Source: UBA685 sp049890115
Lineage (GTDB): Bacteria; Pseudomonadota; Alphaproteobacteria; Puniceispirillales; Puniceispirillaceae
Direction: 5' to 3'
Length of the DNA: 64,000 nucleotides
Assembly (NCBI GenBank): GCA_049890115.1
Contig: JBMHCC010000002.1
Location: 62,001-126,000 of the forward strand
Of this stretch, positions 35,472 to 43,967 are shown one piece after another. The translations under genes and the position numbers were made by a program. Numbering within the stretch: the first letter of the stretch is position 1; each line of letters begins with the position of its first letter. Under the pieces are notes generated by a model, which saw nothing but the letters and a program-made list of their open reading frames with translations, was not told the origin of the DNA and did no database searches.

Positions 35472-35669
35472 ATGGCTGATAACGCAAACCAAAGCACAGC
35501 TTCATCTGAACAGACAAATGAGATAATCACCGTCAGCGCATCGCGTGTCTCATGTAATGGTGGTGGCGGTGCTTTGGGGCATCCGCAAATCTGGCTAACG
35601 ATTGGCCAGGATGGGTCTGTTACATGCCCTTATTGTTCACGCCAATTTGTGCAATCACAAGATCAATAG
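35472..35669 (+). CDS. Zinc-finger CHCC domain protein (NDUFS6-like)
   Basis: The 65-aa protein has the zf-CHCC pattern with C28, H37, C52 and C55 (SCNGGGGALGHP and VTCPYCSRQF), as in the complex I accessory subunit NDUFS6/NUMM and its alphaproteobacterial homologues. It is probably a zinc-binding accessory factor of NADH dehydrogenase. AAGGA precedes the ATG. The polA start lies 9 nt downstream, so the two are cotranscribed. Confidence 0.88.
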   Translation: MADNANQSTASSEQTNEIITVSASRVSCNGGGGALGHPQIWLTIGQDGSVTCPYCSRQFVQSQDQ

Positions 35670-35678
35670 CTGTTTGCT

Positions 35679-38519
35679 ATGGCAGTTGATGCATCTGATA
35701 AGCTGGTTTTAATTGATGGCTCTGGCTATATTTTCAGGGCGTATCATGCATTGCCGCCTATGTATAGCCCTGATGGTACGCCGGTAAATGCTGTCTTTGG
35801 CTTTACCAAGATGCTGCTGAAATTAATTGATGATCTAGCACCTCATTCAGTGGCGGTGATTTTCGATGCCGGACGTGTCACTTTTCGCAATGATATCTAT
35901 GCTGATTACAAGGCCAATCGCACAGACCCGCCTGATGAATTAGTGCCGCAATTTGATCTTGTCAGACAAGCAGCAGAGGCGATGTCATTGCCTGTGATTG
36001 AAATGGCTGGTTTTGAAGCAGATGATTTGATTGCCAGCTATGCGAAATTGGCACGCGCAGAAGGTCGCAAAACCATCATCGTATCATCTGATAAGGATTT
36101 GATGCAGCTGGTCAATGATGATGTTGAAATGCTTGACCCGATGAAGGTGCGCCGTATTGGCCATGATGAGGTCATTGAAAAATTCGGTGTCACACCTGAT
36201 AAGGTGATTGATGTGCAGGCGCTGGCAGGTGACAGCACCGACAATGTACCAGGTGTGCCAGGCATTGGGATTAAGACAGCTGCTGAGCTGATAAACCAAT
36301 TTGGTGATTTGGAAGCATTGCTTGCTGGTGCTGAGACGATCAAACAGCCGAAACGACGCCAGAATCTTATTGAATTTGCTGAGATGGCGCGGATTTCACG
36401 CCAGCTCGTGGCTCTGTCAGATGATGTCGCTCTGCCAATGCCGATTGACCAGCTTATCACACCAATGCGCGATAAGGACAGATTAGTGTCTTTTGTGACG
36501 ACGCATGGTTTTAAATCTCTTGCAACAATGCTTGGTGCTGCGCCATCTGCCAATCAGGCATCATCTGCGCAATCAGGTGGGGAGGCGATAGCTGGTAAAG
36601 CTGGTGATGATACTGGCCCGCAACCTATTCAGCCGCCGCAAATTGAAGAAACTCATTATCAGCTTGTCACAAACAAATCTCAGCTAGAAGACTGGGTTGC
36701 CAAAGCCTATTATCAGGGGTTTGTGGCTGTTGATACAGAAACAACCTCTCTTAGTGCATCACTGGCAGAGCTGGTTGGTATCTCGATGGCAATCGCACCT
36801 GGCAAGGCTTGTTATATTCCGCTGCGTCATCAATCAAAATCAGCTTCTGAAGGTGATTTATTATCAATGCCTGCTGAAGATGAAGCGATAGAGCAGATTG
36901 ATTTTGATCAGGCAATCAGCATGTTAAAGCCTTTATTTGAAGATCAGTCTGTGCTGAAAATTGGTCATAATCTGAAATATGATGCTCATGTGCTGGCACG
37001 GCCGCAAAATGGCGGCATCAGATTAGCACCTGTTGATGATACGATGTGCATGTCTTATGTGCTGGATGCAGGTCGCATGCAACGCCATAATATGGATGTA
37101 TTGGCTGATCATTGGCTTGGCCATCAGACTATCAAATATGAAGATCTATGTGGGAAAGGCAAAAACCAAATTAGCTTTGATAGCCTTAGCCCATCTGCTG
37201 CGCTTGATTATGCAGCTGAAGATGCTGATATCACCTTGCGTTTATGGCAGATGCTAAAACCGCGCCTTGCTCGTGAAGGGGTGGCATCTGTCTATGAAAG
37301 GCTAGAGCGTCCGCTTATTCCCATTTTGGCAGATATGGAAGCAGCAGGCATTCAAATTGATGATGCATTATTGCGCCGTCTTTCAAATGATTTTGCCAGC
37401 CGTATTGCAAGCCTAGAGGCTGATATTCATCAACTGGCAGATATGTCCTTTAATATTGCCTCACCAAAACAGCTTGGTGAGGTTCTATTTGATAAGCTTG
37501 GTCTGGAAGGTGGTAAGAAATCAAAGACAGGTGCTTATGCGACAGGAGCAGATATCTTAGAGGATTTAGCAGCGAATGGCGTTGAGATCGCACGAAAGGT
37601 CCTTGATTTCAGACAGCTTGCGAAATTGAAATCAACTTATACAGATGCCCTTGTGACCTCTGTTCATCCTGAGACCAAGCGTGTTCATACCTCATATTCG
37701 ATGGTGGGGGCATCAACTGGCAGGCTGTCATCATCTGATCCGAACTTGCAGAATATCCCCATCCGCACAGCTGAAGGTCGCCAAATTAGAGAGGCCTTTA
37801 TTGCCAAAGAAGGCCATAGCCTAATCTCGGCAGATTATAGCCAGATTGAATTGCGTCTTGTCGCACATGTCGCTGGGGAAGCATCCATGCTACAGGCCTT
37901 TTCTGATGGTGTGGATATTCATGCCCAAACAGCCGCTGAGGTGTTTGGCATACCGCTTGCTGACATGGATTCAGAAACCAGACGCCGTGCCAAGGCTATT
38001 AATTTTGGCATCATCTATGGCATTTCTGCCTTTGGTCTGGCGCGCCAGCTATCTATTCCACGTGGTGAAGCACAAGATTATATATCGGCCTATTTTGCGC
38101 GTTTCCCTGGCATTCGTGACTATATGGAAGATACCAAAGCCAAAGCGAGAGAGGATAAGTTTGTTGAAACCTTATTTGGCAGACGTATTCATATTGGCGA
38201 TATCGCAACATCTAACCCCAATATGCGGGCCTTTGCTGAACGCCAAGCGATTAATGCGCCAATTCAGGGCAGTGCCGCTGATATCATCAAGCGCGCGATG
38301 ATGGCATTGCCGCCAGCCCTAGCACAAGCCAATATGCCAGTGACAATGCTGCTGCAGGTGCATGATGAATTGATCTTTGAAGCGCCAACAGCCATCGCTG
38401 AAGAGGCAGCGTCTCTTATCAGGCAGGTTATGGAAGGAGCGCATCAGCCTGTTATTACGCTTGATGTGCCACTTATTGCAGAAGCAGGCATTGCGCAATC
38501 TTGGGCATTGGCACATTAG
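35679..38519 (+). CDS. polA: DNA polymerase I
   Basis: This 946-aa protein has all three domains. The 5'-3' exonuclease (about residues 1-290) carries LIDGSGYIFRAYHA and GFEADDLIASYA. The 3'-5' proofreading domain (about 325-520) keeps VAVDTETTSL, IGHNLKYDAHVL and YAAEDAD, so its metal-binding acids look intact. The polymerase domain has motif A SADYSQIELRL (about 717), motif B RRRAKAINFGIIYG (about 775) and motif C QVHDELIFE (about 893). It acts in Okazaki-fragment processing and repair. Length is normal. Confidence 0.98.
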   Translation: MAVDASDKLVLIDGSGYIFRAYHALPPMYSPDGTPVNAVFGFTKMLLKLIDDLAPHSVAVIFDAGRVTFRNDIYADYKANRTDPPDELVPQFDLVRQAAEAMSLPVIEMAGFEADDLIASYAKLARAEGRKTIIVSSDKDLMQLVNDDVEMLDPMKVRRIGHDEVIEKFGVTPDKVIDVQALAGDSTDNVPGVPGIGIKTAAELINQFGDLEALLAGAETIKQPKRRQNLIEFAEMARISRQLVALSDDVALPMPIDQLITPMRDKDRLVSFVTTHGFKSLATMLGAAPSANQASSAQSGGEAIAGKAGDDTGPQPIQPPQIEETHYQLVTNKSQLEDWVAKAYYQGFVAVDTETTSLSASLAELVGISMAIAPGKACYIPLRHQSKSASEGDLLSMPAEDEAIEQIDFDQAISMLKPLFEDQSVLKIGHNLKYDAHVLARPQNGGIRLAPVDDTMCMSYVLDAGRMQRHNMDVLADHWLGHQTIKYEDLCGKGKNQISFDSLSPSAALDYAAEDADITLRLWQMLKPRLAREGVASVYERLERPLIPILADMEAAGIQIDDALLRRLSNDFASRIASLEADIHQLADMSFNIASPKQLGEVLFDKLGLEGGKKSKTGAYATGADILEDLAANGVEIARKVLDFRQLAKLKSTYTDALVTSVHPETKRVHTSYSMVGASTGRLSSSDPNLQNIPIRTAEGRQIREAFIAKEGHSLISADYSQIELRLVAHVAGEASMLQAFSDGVDIHAQTAAEVFGIPLADMDSETRRRAKAINFGIIYGISAFGLARQLSIPRGEAQDYISAYFARFPGIRDYMEDTKAKAREDKFVETLFGRRIHIGDIATSNPNMRAFAERQAINAPIQGSAADIIKRAMMALPPALAQANMPVTMLLQVHDELIFEAPTAIAEEAASLIRQVMEGAHQPVITLDVPLIAEAGIAQSWALAH

Positions 38520-38606
38520 AATTGCCTTAATTCGGTCATGATCAGGCCATTTTTTCGCACCTTCTGTGAAGGTTAATGATGATAGAATGCTTGTGAGTAT
38601 TGATAG

Positions 38607-38638
38607 ATTGCACAGATTGCGTGTATTGCACAGATTGC
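38607..38638 (+). repeat. 14-bp direct repeat before the response regulator
   Basis: ATTGCACAGATTGC occurs at 38607-38620 and 38625-38638, an 18-bp period, ending 15 bp before the chvI start. The second copy runs into the ribosome site region (GGGAGG at 38641). It could be an autoregulatory operator or a simple slippage product. Confidence 0.55.
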
Positions 38639-38653
38639 AAGGGAGGTTTTTTG

Positions 38654-39361
38654 ATGAGCAAAAGGCTGGCATTAGTAGATGATGATCAAAATATTTTGAC
38701 CTCTGTGTCATTAGCCCTAGAGGCAGAGGGCTATGAGGTGGATACGTATAATGATGGCGAGCAGGCTTTGCAGGGGCTGGCAAGGCGGCCAGCTGATTTA
38801 GCCATTTTAGATATTAAAATGCCACGTATGACAGGCACAGAATTATTGGAAAAATTACGTGCTAAATCAACGATGCCTGTGATTTTTCTGACCAGTAAGG
38901 ATGATGAGCTTGATGAAGCTTTGGGTCTTGGGCTTGGGGCAGATGATTATATCACAAAGCCATTTTCGCAAAGATTACTCTTGGCACGTATTCAAGCCGT
39001 ATTGCGCCGTGCCTATGCAAGCGAGCACCAAGACAGCTCTGGTCAGATTATCAGACAAGGTGATATGGTGCTTGATCCAGAACGTCATCTGGTTACCTGG
39101 ACTGGCAAGGATGTCAAATTAACAGTCACAGAATTTTTGTTGCTTCAGGCTTTGGCTATTCGTCCTGGCCATGTCAAAAGCCGTGATCAGCTAATGGATG
39201 CCGCTTATGGCGAGTCTATCTTTTTAGATGACCGCACCATTGATAGTCATGTCAAAAGATTGCGCCGGAAATTCAAAGCTGTTGATAGTGATTTTGATCA
39301 GATTGAGACTTTATATGGTATTGGTTATCGTTATAAAACAGATAATGATGATGCGATATAG
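38654..39361 (+). CDS. chvI: Two-component response regulator ChvI
   Basis: This 235-aa OmpR/PhoB-type regulator has a receiver domain with acidic pocket LVDDDQN and phosphoacceptor D53 (ILDIKMPRMTG), then Lys in YITKPFSQ. The C-terminal winged-helix DNA-binding domain ends with TLYGIGYRYK. The start at 38654 follows GGGAGG; an upstream frame from 38600 is noise from the direct repeat. The neighbour at 39372 encodes the cognate kinase. ChvI-ChvG controls envelope, acid and metabolic responses in alphaproteobacteria. Confidence 0.93.
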   Translation: MSKRLALVDDDQNILTSVSLALEAEGYEVDTYNDGEQALQGLARRPADLAILDIKMPRMTGTELLEKLRAKSTMPVIFLTSKDDELDEALGLGLGADDYITKPFSQRLLLARIQAVLRRAYASEHQDSSGQIIRQGDMVLDPERHLVTWTGKDVKLTVTEFLLLQALAIRPGHVKSRDQLMDAAYGESIFLDDRTIDSHVKRLRRKFKAVDSDFDQIETLYGIGYRYKTDNDDAI

Positions 39362-39371
39362 TCTCTAGCAC

Positions 39372-41012
39372 ATGACATATTTTTGGCGAAAATTGCTTGA
39401 TTTCGTAATGGCTCCGTTTGGTGCATCACGCCTATCGGTTAGGATTCTTGCGATTATGTTGCTGCCTTTGGCATTATTTATGTTTGGGCTATTTTCGCTG
39501 GATCATTATAAAAATGTCCTTATTCGCGCTGAATTAGAAGCTTTGCAAAGGCAAGGAATTGTGCTGGCACGTTCATTGGCATTGGCAGAAGCTGGTGAGG
39601 CGAATTTGGTACAAAGACGCCTGTCAAATGAAACTATGCGCCAATTATTGCCTCTTGTGGGATATGGCTCTGTCTTGCGGGCACGGGTATTTCAGCCAAA
39701 TGGCGCTTTGGCAGCAGATACTGCACGAGATGGCCTGTCATCTGGTGCTGTCAGATTGCGGTTGCGCCGCGATAGGGGTATGCAGGATGAATTTGGCGAT
39801 CGTGTTTTGCGTGCGCTCAATGCGATGACCTCTTTATTTTCAGGTCGCCAGCCTATGCCTATCTATCGTGATAGAGGCTTGCGCCATGCTGCAGATTTCC
39901 CAGATGTTGAGCTGGCTCTGCAAGGGCAGGTGCGCCGCAATGTCTTTGTCAATAGGCGCGGCCAGATGGTCTTGTCTGTTGCGATACCTGTGCAAGATTT
40001 GCGCGTGATTAGAGGGGCGCTTTTGCTGACCACTAGCGGTAGTCGTATCACCAGCGAAATCAGAGATGTGCAATGGACATTTTTGCAGCTATTTGGGCTT
40101 GTGACTTTGGTGACCATTGGACTGGCCTTATATTTATCGCGTTCGATCACAGCACCTATCGCCAAATTAGCGCAAGCTGCCCATAAATTGCGACAAAGCC
40201 ATGATATGAAACCGCTGGCAACCTTACCTGAGCGCAAAGATGAAATAGGTGCCCTATCAGTGGCACTTGGTGATATGACCAATGAATTACAAAGGCGTAT
40301 TCAGGCAACAGCTGGATTTGCAGCTGATGTATCACATGAGCTAAAGAACCCGCTAACCTCTCTGCGTTCAGCCGTTGAAACCGTTAGCCGCATTGAAGAT
40401 CCAGCCCAGCAACGCAAATTGATGGATATTATTCTTGCTGATGTGGCACGCCTTGACAGGCTTATCACTGATATCGCGCAAGCAAGCCGCATTGATGTTG
40501 AGTTGCATAAAGCACTGCCTGAACCAACAGCTATCACAGATTTGTTAAATAATTGGCTGCATATTTCGCGTGAACGCCATCCTAATATCGTGATTGAATA
40601 TGATTGTCATAATGATGATGTGGCTGTTAGGATGTTTGAGGGGCGCATTGTCCAGATTTTGGATAATTTGCTGCAAAATGCCTTGTCTTTCTCGCCAGAA
40701 AGTGGGGTCATTACGGTTCGTCTTAAAGCTGATAAGGCATGGGTAAGGGTGATGATTGAAGATGAAGGCCCTGGCATACCAGAGGCCAAAAAAGAAGCGA
40801 TATTTGATCGCTTTTACACCGAACGCCCGGATGGTGAGGCATTTGGCAATCATTCTGGTCTTGGTTTGTCCATTTCAAGACAAATCGCTGAGGCGCATAA
40901 TGGCACGCTGATAGCTGAAAATAAAAAGCAAAATGGTGCCCGTTTTATCCTAAGCTTGCCAGTGGCACCATTGCCGCGAAAATTACCAGATGCTTTTAGG
41001 GACATATCATGA
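39372..41012 (+). CDS. chvG: Sensor histidine kinase ChvG
   Basis: This 546-aa inner-membrane sensor kinase has two transmembrane helices (about residues 20-40 and 235-258) flanking a periplasmic sensor domain. HAMP follows (SRSITAPIAKLAQAA), then the dimerisation box with phosphorylated H322 (DVSHELKNPLTSL) and an ATPase domain with N box QILDNLLQNAL, G1 EDEGPGIP and G2 NHSGLGLSIS. It starts 10 nt after chvI and overlaps rapZ by 4 nt. Confidence 0.94.
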   Translation: MTYFWRKLLDFVMAPFGASRLSVRILAIMLLPLALFMFGLFSLDHYKNVLIRAELEALQRQGIVLARSLALAEAGEANLVQRRLSNETMRQLLPLVGYGSVLRARVFQPNGALAADTARDGLSSGAVRLRLRRDRGMQDEFGDRVLRALNAMTSLFSGRQPMPIYRDRGLRHAADFPDVELALQGQVRRNVFVNRRGQMVLSVAIPVQDLRVIRGALLLTTSGSRITSEIRDVQWTFLQLFGLVTLVTIGLALYLSRSITAPIAKLAQAAHKLRQSHDMKPLATLPERKDEIGALSVALGDMTNELQRRIQATAGFAADVSHELKNPLTSLRSAVETVSRIEDPAQQRKLMDIILADVARLDRLITDIAQASRIDVELHKALPEPTAITDLLNNWLHISRERHPNIVIEYDCHNDDVAVRMFEGRIVQILDNLLQNALSFSPESGVITVRLKADKAWVRVMIEDEGPGIPEAKKEAIFDRFYTERPDGEAFGNHSGLGLSISRQIAEAHNGTLIAENKKQNGARFILSLPVAPLPRKLPDAFRDIS

Positions 41013-41890
41013 CTGACACACCATCTGTTATTCTAATTACGGGGCAAGCTGGTGCTGGCCATTCCACAGCTTTGAAAATTCTAGAAGATCAAGGCTTTGT
41101 CTCAGTTGATAACTTGCCTCTGGCGTTGGTGGATCAGCTGGTTGCCATTGAGGTTGAAACCGAAAAACGACAATTAGCCGTTTGTGTTGATGGTCGCACA
41201 TCTGGTTTTGAAACAGGACCTATTATTGGGCTTGTGAATAATTTGCGTGATAAATTTGATGGCGGCTTTAAACATATCCATATCTCAGCCTCAAAATCAG
41301 AATTGCTGCGCCGTTATCAATCAACCAGACGTGCCCATCCTCTGGCAGAAAGTCGCATGATCGAAGCTGCTATCGCGCTTGACCAAGATCGTATGGAGCC
41401 TATTGCTGCGATTGCTGATCTGCGGATTGATTCAACATCCCTATCACCATCTGGTTTGCGCACCGCGATAATATCAGGGGCAGGCATTGCGCAAGACCAA
41501 AGATTAAAATTACAGATGATGAGCTTTGCCTTTAAAGAAGGGCTGCCAGAGGCTGCAGATTATGTGTTTGATGTTCGGTTTTTATCAAATCCTCATTGGG
41601 ATCCTGAATTAGCTGATATGACTGGTCTGGATCAGCCTGTTATTTCTTATGTAAAAGCTGATTTGGGTTTTGAGACATTTTTTGATGGTTTGCAGAAAAT
41701 GTTGCCAGCAATTTTGGAAAAAGCAGGCCAAGATGCTCGCCCACAATTAACATTTGCCTTTGGCTGTACTGGTGGACGCCATAGGTCAGTGGCATGTGCC
41801 AACTATCTTGGCGGGTGGTTGAAACAGCAAGGCCATGATATCACCATTCAACATCGCGAATTAGGCAAATTCATTGATAAGCCCTATTAG
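41009..41890 (+). CDS. rapZ: RNase adapter protein RapZ/YvcJ-like
   Basis: This 293-aa nucleotide-binding regulator has a P-loop GQAGAGHST (residues 12-20), where His18 stands in place of the usual Lys (or Arg) before Ser-Thr. The conserved SVDNLPLAL follows. The C-terminal domain ends with the family hallmark GCTGGRHRSVACANYL. In enterobacteria RapZ controls glmS mRNA decay. In alphaproteobacteria this gene usually sits with hprK and PTS genes; here it directly follows chvG and precedes ahcY, without them. Confidence 0.92.
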   Translation: MTDTPSVILITGQAGAGHSTALKILEDQGFVSVDNLPLALVDQLVAIEVETEKRQLAVCVDGRTSGFETGPIIGLVNNLRDKFDGGFKHIHISASKSELLRRYQSTRRAHPLAESRMIEAAIALDQDRMEPIAAIADLRIDSTSLSPSGLRTAIISGAGIAQDQRLKLQMMSFAFKEGLPEAADYVFDVRFLSNPHWDPELADMTGLDQPVISYVKADLGFETFFDGLQKMLPAILEKAGQDARPQLTFAFGCTGGRHRSVACANYLGGWLKQQGHDITIQHRELGKFIDKPY

Positions 41891-41997
41891 CGGGTTTTTT
41901 CTTCATTAAATGGTGATTTTCTGCTAAGAAGTGCGCCAGTTAGTGACAGCCATCGTATAGGTGCTGTCTATCAAGATTGCTGGTAAAGGAAATCATC

Positions 41998-43389
41998 ATG
42001 CCAAACGATTACGTCGTTAAGGATATCGCGCTTGCGGAATTTGGTCGCAAGGAACTCACTATCGCTGAAACAGAAATGCCAGGACTGATGGCATTGCGTG
42101 ATGAATATGGTGACAGTAAACCTTTAACAGGTGCGCGCATTGTTGGCTCATTGCATATGACAATCCAGACAGCTGTCTTGATTGAAACATTGGTTGCTCT
42201 TGGCGCTGATGTGCGCTGGGCATCATGTAATATCTTTTCAACACAAGATCATGCTGCTGCTGCTATCGCAGCTGGCGGTACGCCTGTTTTTGCTGTGAAG
42301 GGTCAGAGCTTGACAGAGCATTGGGATTATCTTGACCGCTCTTTCTTGTTCCCTGAAGGGCCAAATATGATTTTGGATGATGGCGGTGATGCAACCTTAT
42401 ATGTGCTGCTAGGTGCCAGAGTTGAAGCTGGTGAAACAGATTTGATTGCTGTGCCAACTTCAGAAGAAGAAGAAGCTGTCTTTGCCCAAATTAAAAAGCG
42501 TATGGCAGAATCCCCAGGCTGGTTTACCAAAACAAGAGATGCCATTCAGGGTGTTTCAGAAGAAACAACAACAGGTGTGCATCGTCTTTATGAGCTGGTG
42601 AAACAAGGCCAGTTGCCATTCCCAGCTATTAATGTGAATGACTCTGTCACAAAGTCAAAATTCGATAATAAATATGGCTGTAAAGAGTCGCTAGTGGATG
42701 GCATTCGCCGTGCAACTGATACGATGATGGCTGGCAAGGTTGCTGTTGTTTGTGGCTATGGCGATGTTGGTAAGGGCTCTGCTGCCTCACTGGCAGGGGC
42801 TGGTGCGCGGGTTAAAGTCACCGAAGTTGATCCGATTTGTGCTTTGCAAGCTGCTATGGATGGCTTTGAGGTTGTGTTGCTGGAAGATGTTTTAGGCGAC
42901 GCTGATATCTTTATCACAAGCACAGGTAATAAGGATGTTATCCGCATTGAACATATGCGAGAAATGAAGGATATGGCGATTGTCGGCAATATCGGCCATT
43001 TTGATAATGAAATTCAGGTGGCAAATCTGAAAAATCATAAATGGACCAATATTAAAGATCAGGTTGATATGATCGAAATGCCATCTGGTAATCGTTTGAT
43101 CCTGTTATCAGAAGGGCGTCTTTTGAATCTGGGTAATGCGACAGGTCATCCGTCTTTTGTGATGTCTGCCTCTTTCACCAATCAGGTATTGGCACAAATG
43201 GAACTATGGCAGAATGGCGAGAATTATAATAATGACGTCTATATTTTGCCAAAGCATCTTGATGAAAAGGTAGCACGTCTGCATCTTGATCGCATCGGTG
43301 TAAAGCTAACAGAATTGGCGCAAGATCAGGCTGAATATATTGGTGTGACACCGCAAGGCCCATTCAAGCCAGAGCATTATCGTTATTAG
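41998..43389 (+). CDS. ahcY: S-adenosylhomocysteine hydrolase
   Basis: The enzyme splits S-adenosylhomocysteine into adenosine and homocysteine, completing the SAM cycle. The product has 463 aa. Start at 41998 (MPNDYVVK) with AAAGGA upstream; an earlier in-frame start at 41977 lacks support. Motifs include MTIQTAVLIETL, the NAD-binding VVCGYGDVGKGSA and the C-terminal KPEHYRY that reaches across the dimer. Its chromosomal position after rapZ is conserved in many alphaproteobacteria. I saw no SAH or SAM riboswitch in the 107-bp leader. Confidence 0.98.
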   Translation: MPNDYVVKDIALAEFGRKELTIAETEMPGLMALRDEYGDSKPLTGARIVGSLHMTIQTAVLIETLVALGADVRWASCNIFSTQDHAAAAIAAGGTPVFAVKGQSLTEHWDYLDRSFLFPEGPNMILDDGGDATLYVLLGARVEAGETDLIAVPTSEEEEAVFAQIKKRMAESPGWFTKTRDAIQGVSEETTTGVHRLYELVKQGQLPFPAINVNDSVTKSKFDNKYGCKESLVDGIRRATDTMMAGKVAVVCGYGDVGKGSAASLAGAGARVKVTEVDPICALQAAMDGFEVVLLEDVLGDADIFITSTGNKDVIRIEHMREMKDMAIVGNIGHFDNEIQVANLKNHKWTNIKDQVDMIEMPSGNRLILLSEGRLLNLGNATGHPSFVMSASFTNQVLAQMELWQNGENYNNDVYILPKHLDEKVARLHLDRIGVKLTELAQDQAEYIGVTPQGPFKPEHYRY

Positions 43390-43420
43390 GGCTCCTGGCT
43401 CTAAAACCTGATATGATGTG

Positions 43421-43912
43421 ATGATTTCAGATCGCTTTCAAATTGCACTTACCAGCCTGTCAGATACAAAAATTCTGGCAGGCTGTTTTGCATCATGTGC
43501 CAAGCCCGGTCTTGTGGTTGGCTTGCAAGGTCCGCTTGGTGCTGGCAAATCAGAATGTGCGCGTGCCATAATCACCACTCTTTGTGATGATATCGATGAT
43601 GTGCCAAGCCCCACTTTTACGCTTGTCCAGACTTATGAGAGCGCCTCTGGCCTGCCAATCTGGCATATGGATTTATATCGTCTTGAAACAGCTGAGGGTA
43701 TTTTTCCGCTTGGTGTTGAAGAAGCCTTTTATGAGGCGTTCTGTCTTGTTGAATGGCCGATGCGTTCAGGTGACTATTGGCCTGAAAATGCGGTGATGGT
43801 TGATATCGCAATTGGTGAGGGTGAAGCACGTACCATCACCATTACAGGGCCATCCCATCAGCTAGCAGAGCTGAAATCATTTTGTGATGAGGCAGGTCTA
43901 TCTGTCATCTAG
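43421..43912 (+). CDS. tsaE: tRNA threonylcarbamoyladenosine biosynthesis ATPase TsaE
   Basis: TsaE is the ATPase partner of TsaB/TsaD in forming t6A37 on ANN-reading tRNAs. The product has 163-164 aa. The P-loop is GLQGPLGAGKSECAR (about residues 35-49), followed by the switch PSPTFTLVQTY and the conserved HMDLYRL. An in-frame GTG lies one codon upstream at 43418. It sits between ahcY and addB, the usual alphaproteobacterial neighbourhood. Confidence 0.94.
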   Translation: MISDRFQIALTSLSDTKILAGCFASCAKPGLVVGLQGPLGAGKSECARAIITTLCDDIDDVPSPTFTLVQTYESASGLPIWHMDLYRLETAEGIFPLGVEEAFYEAFCLVEWPMRSGDYWPENAVMVDIAIGEGEARTITITGPSHQLAELKSFCDEAGLSVI

Positions 43913-43967
43913 ATAAACCAAAAATAAGCTGTTCTAATCAAAGCTGAAACAGCTTACATTAGCTGGT

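Noticed and set aside
36038..36553. 171-codon minus-strand frame inside polA
   Set aside because: It is a shadow of the polA reading frame; the plus-strand protein has all expected exonuclease motifs in this stretch.
41891..41997. SAH or SAM riboswitch before ahcY
   Set aside because: Only a short GACAGC/GCTGTC hairpin (41945-41968) is present, without the conserved core sequences of known SAH or SAM riboswitches.
43926..43955. Inverted repeat AAGCTGTT/AACAGCTT between tsaE and addB
   Set aside because: It has a 14-nt loop and no T-run, so it is not a terminator. No other evidence supports an operator.
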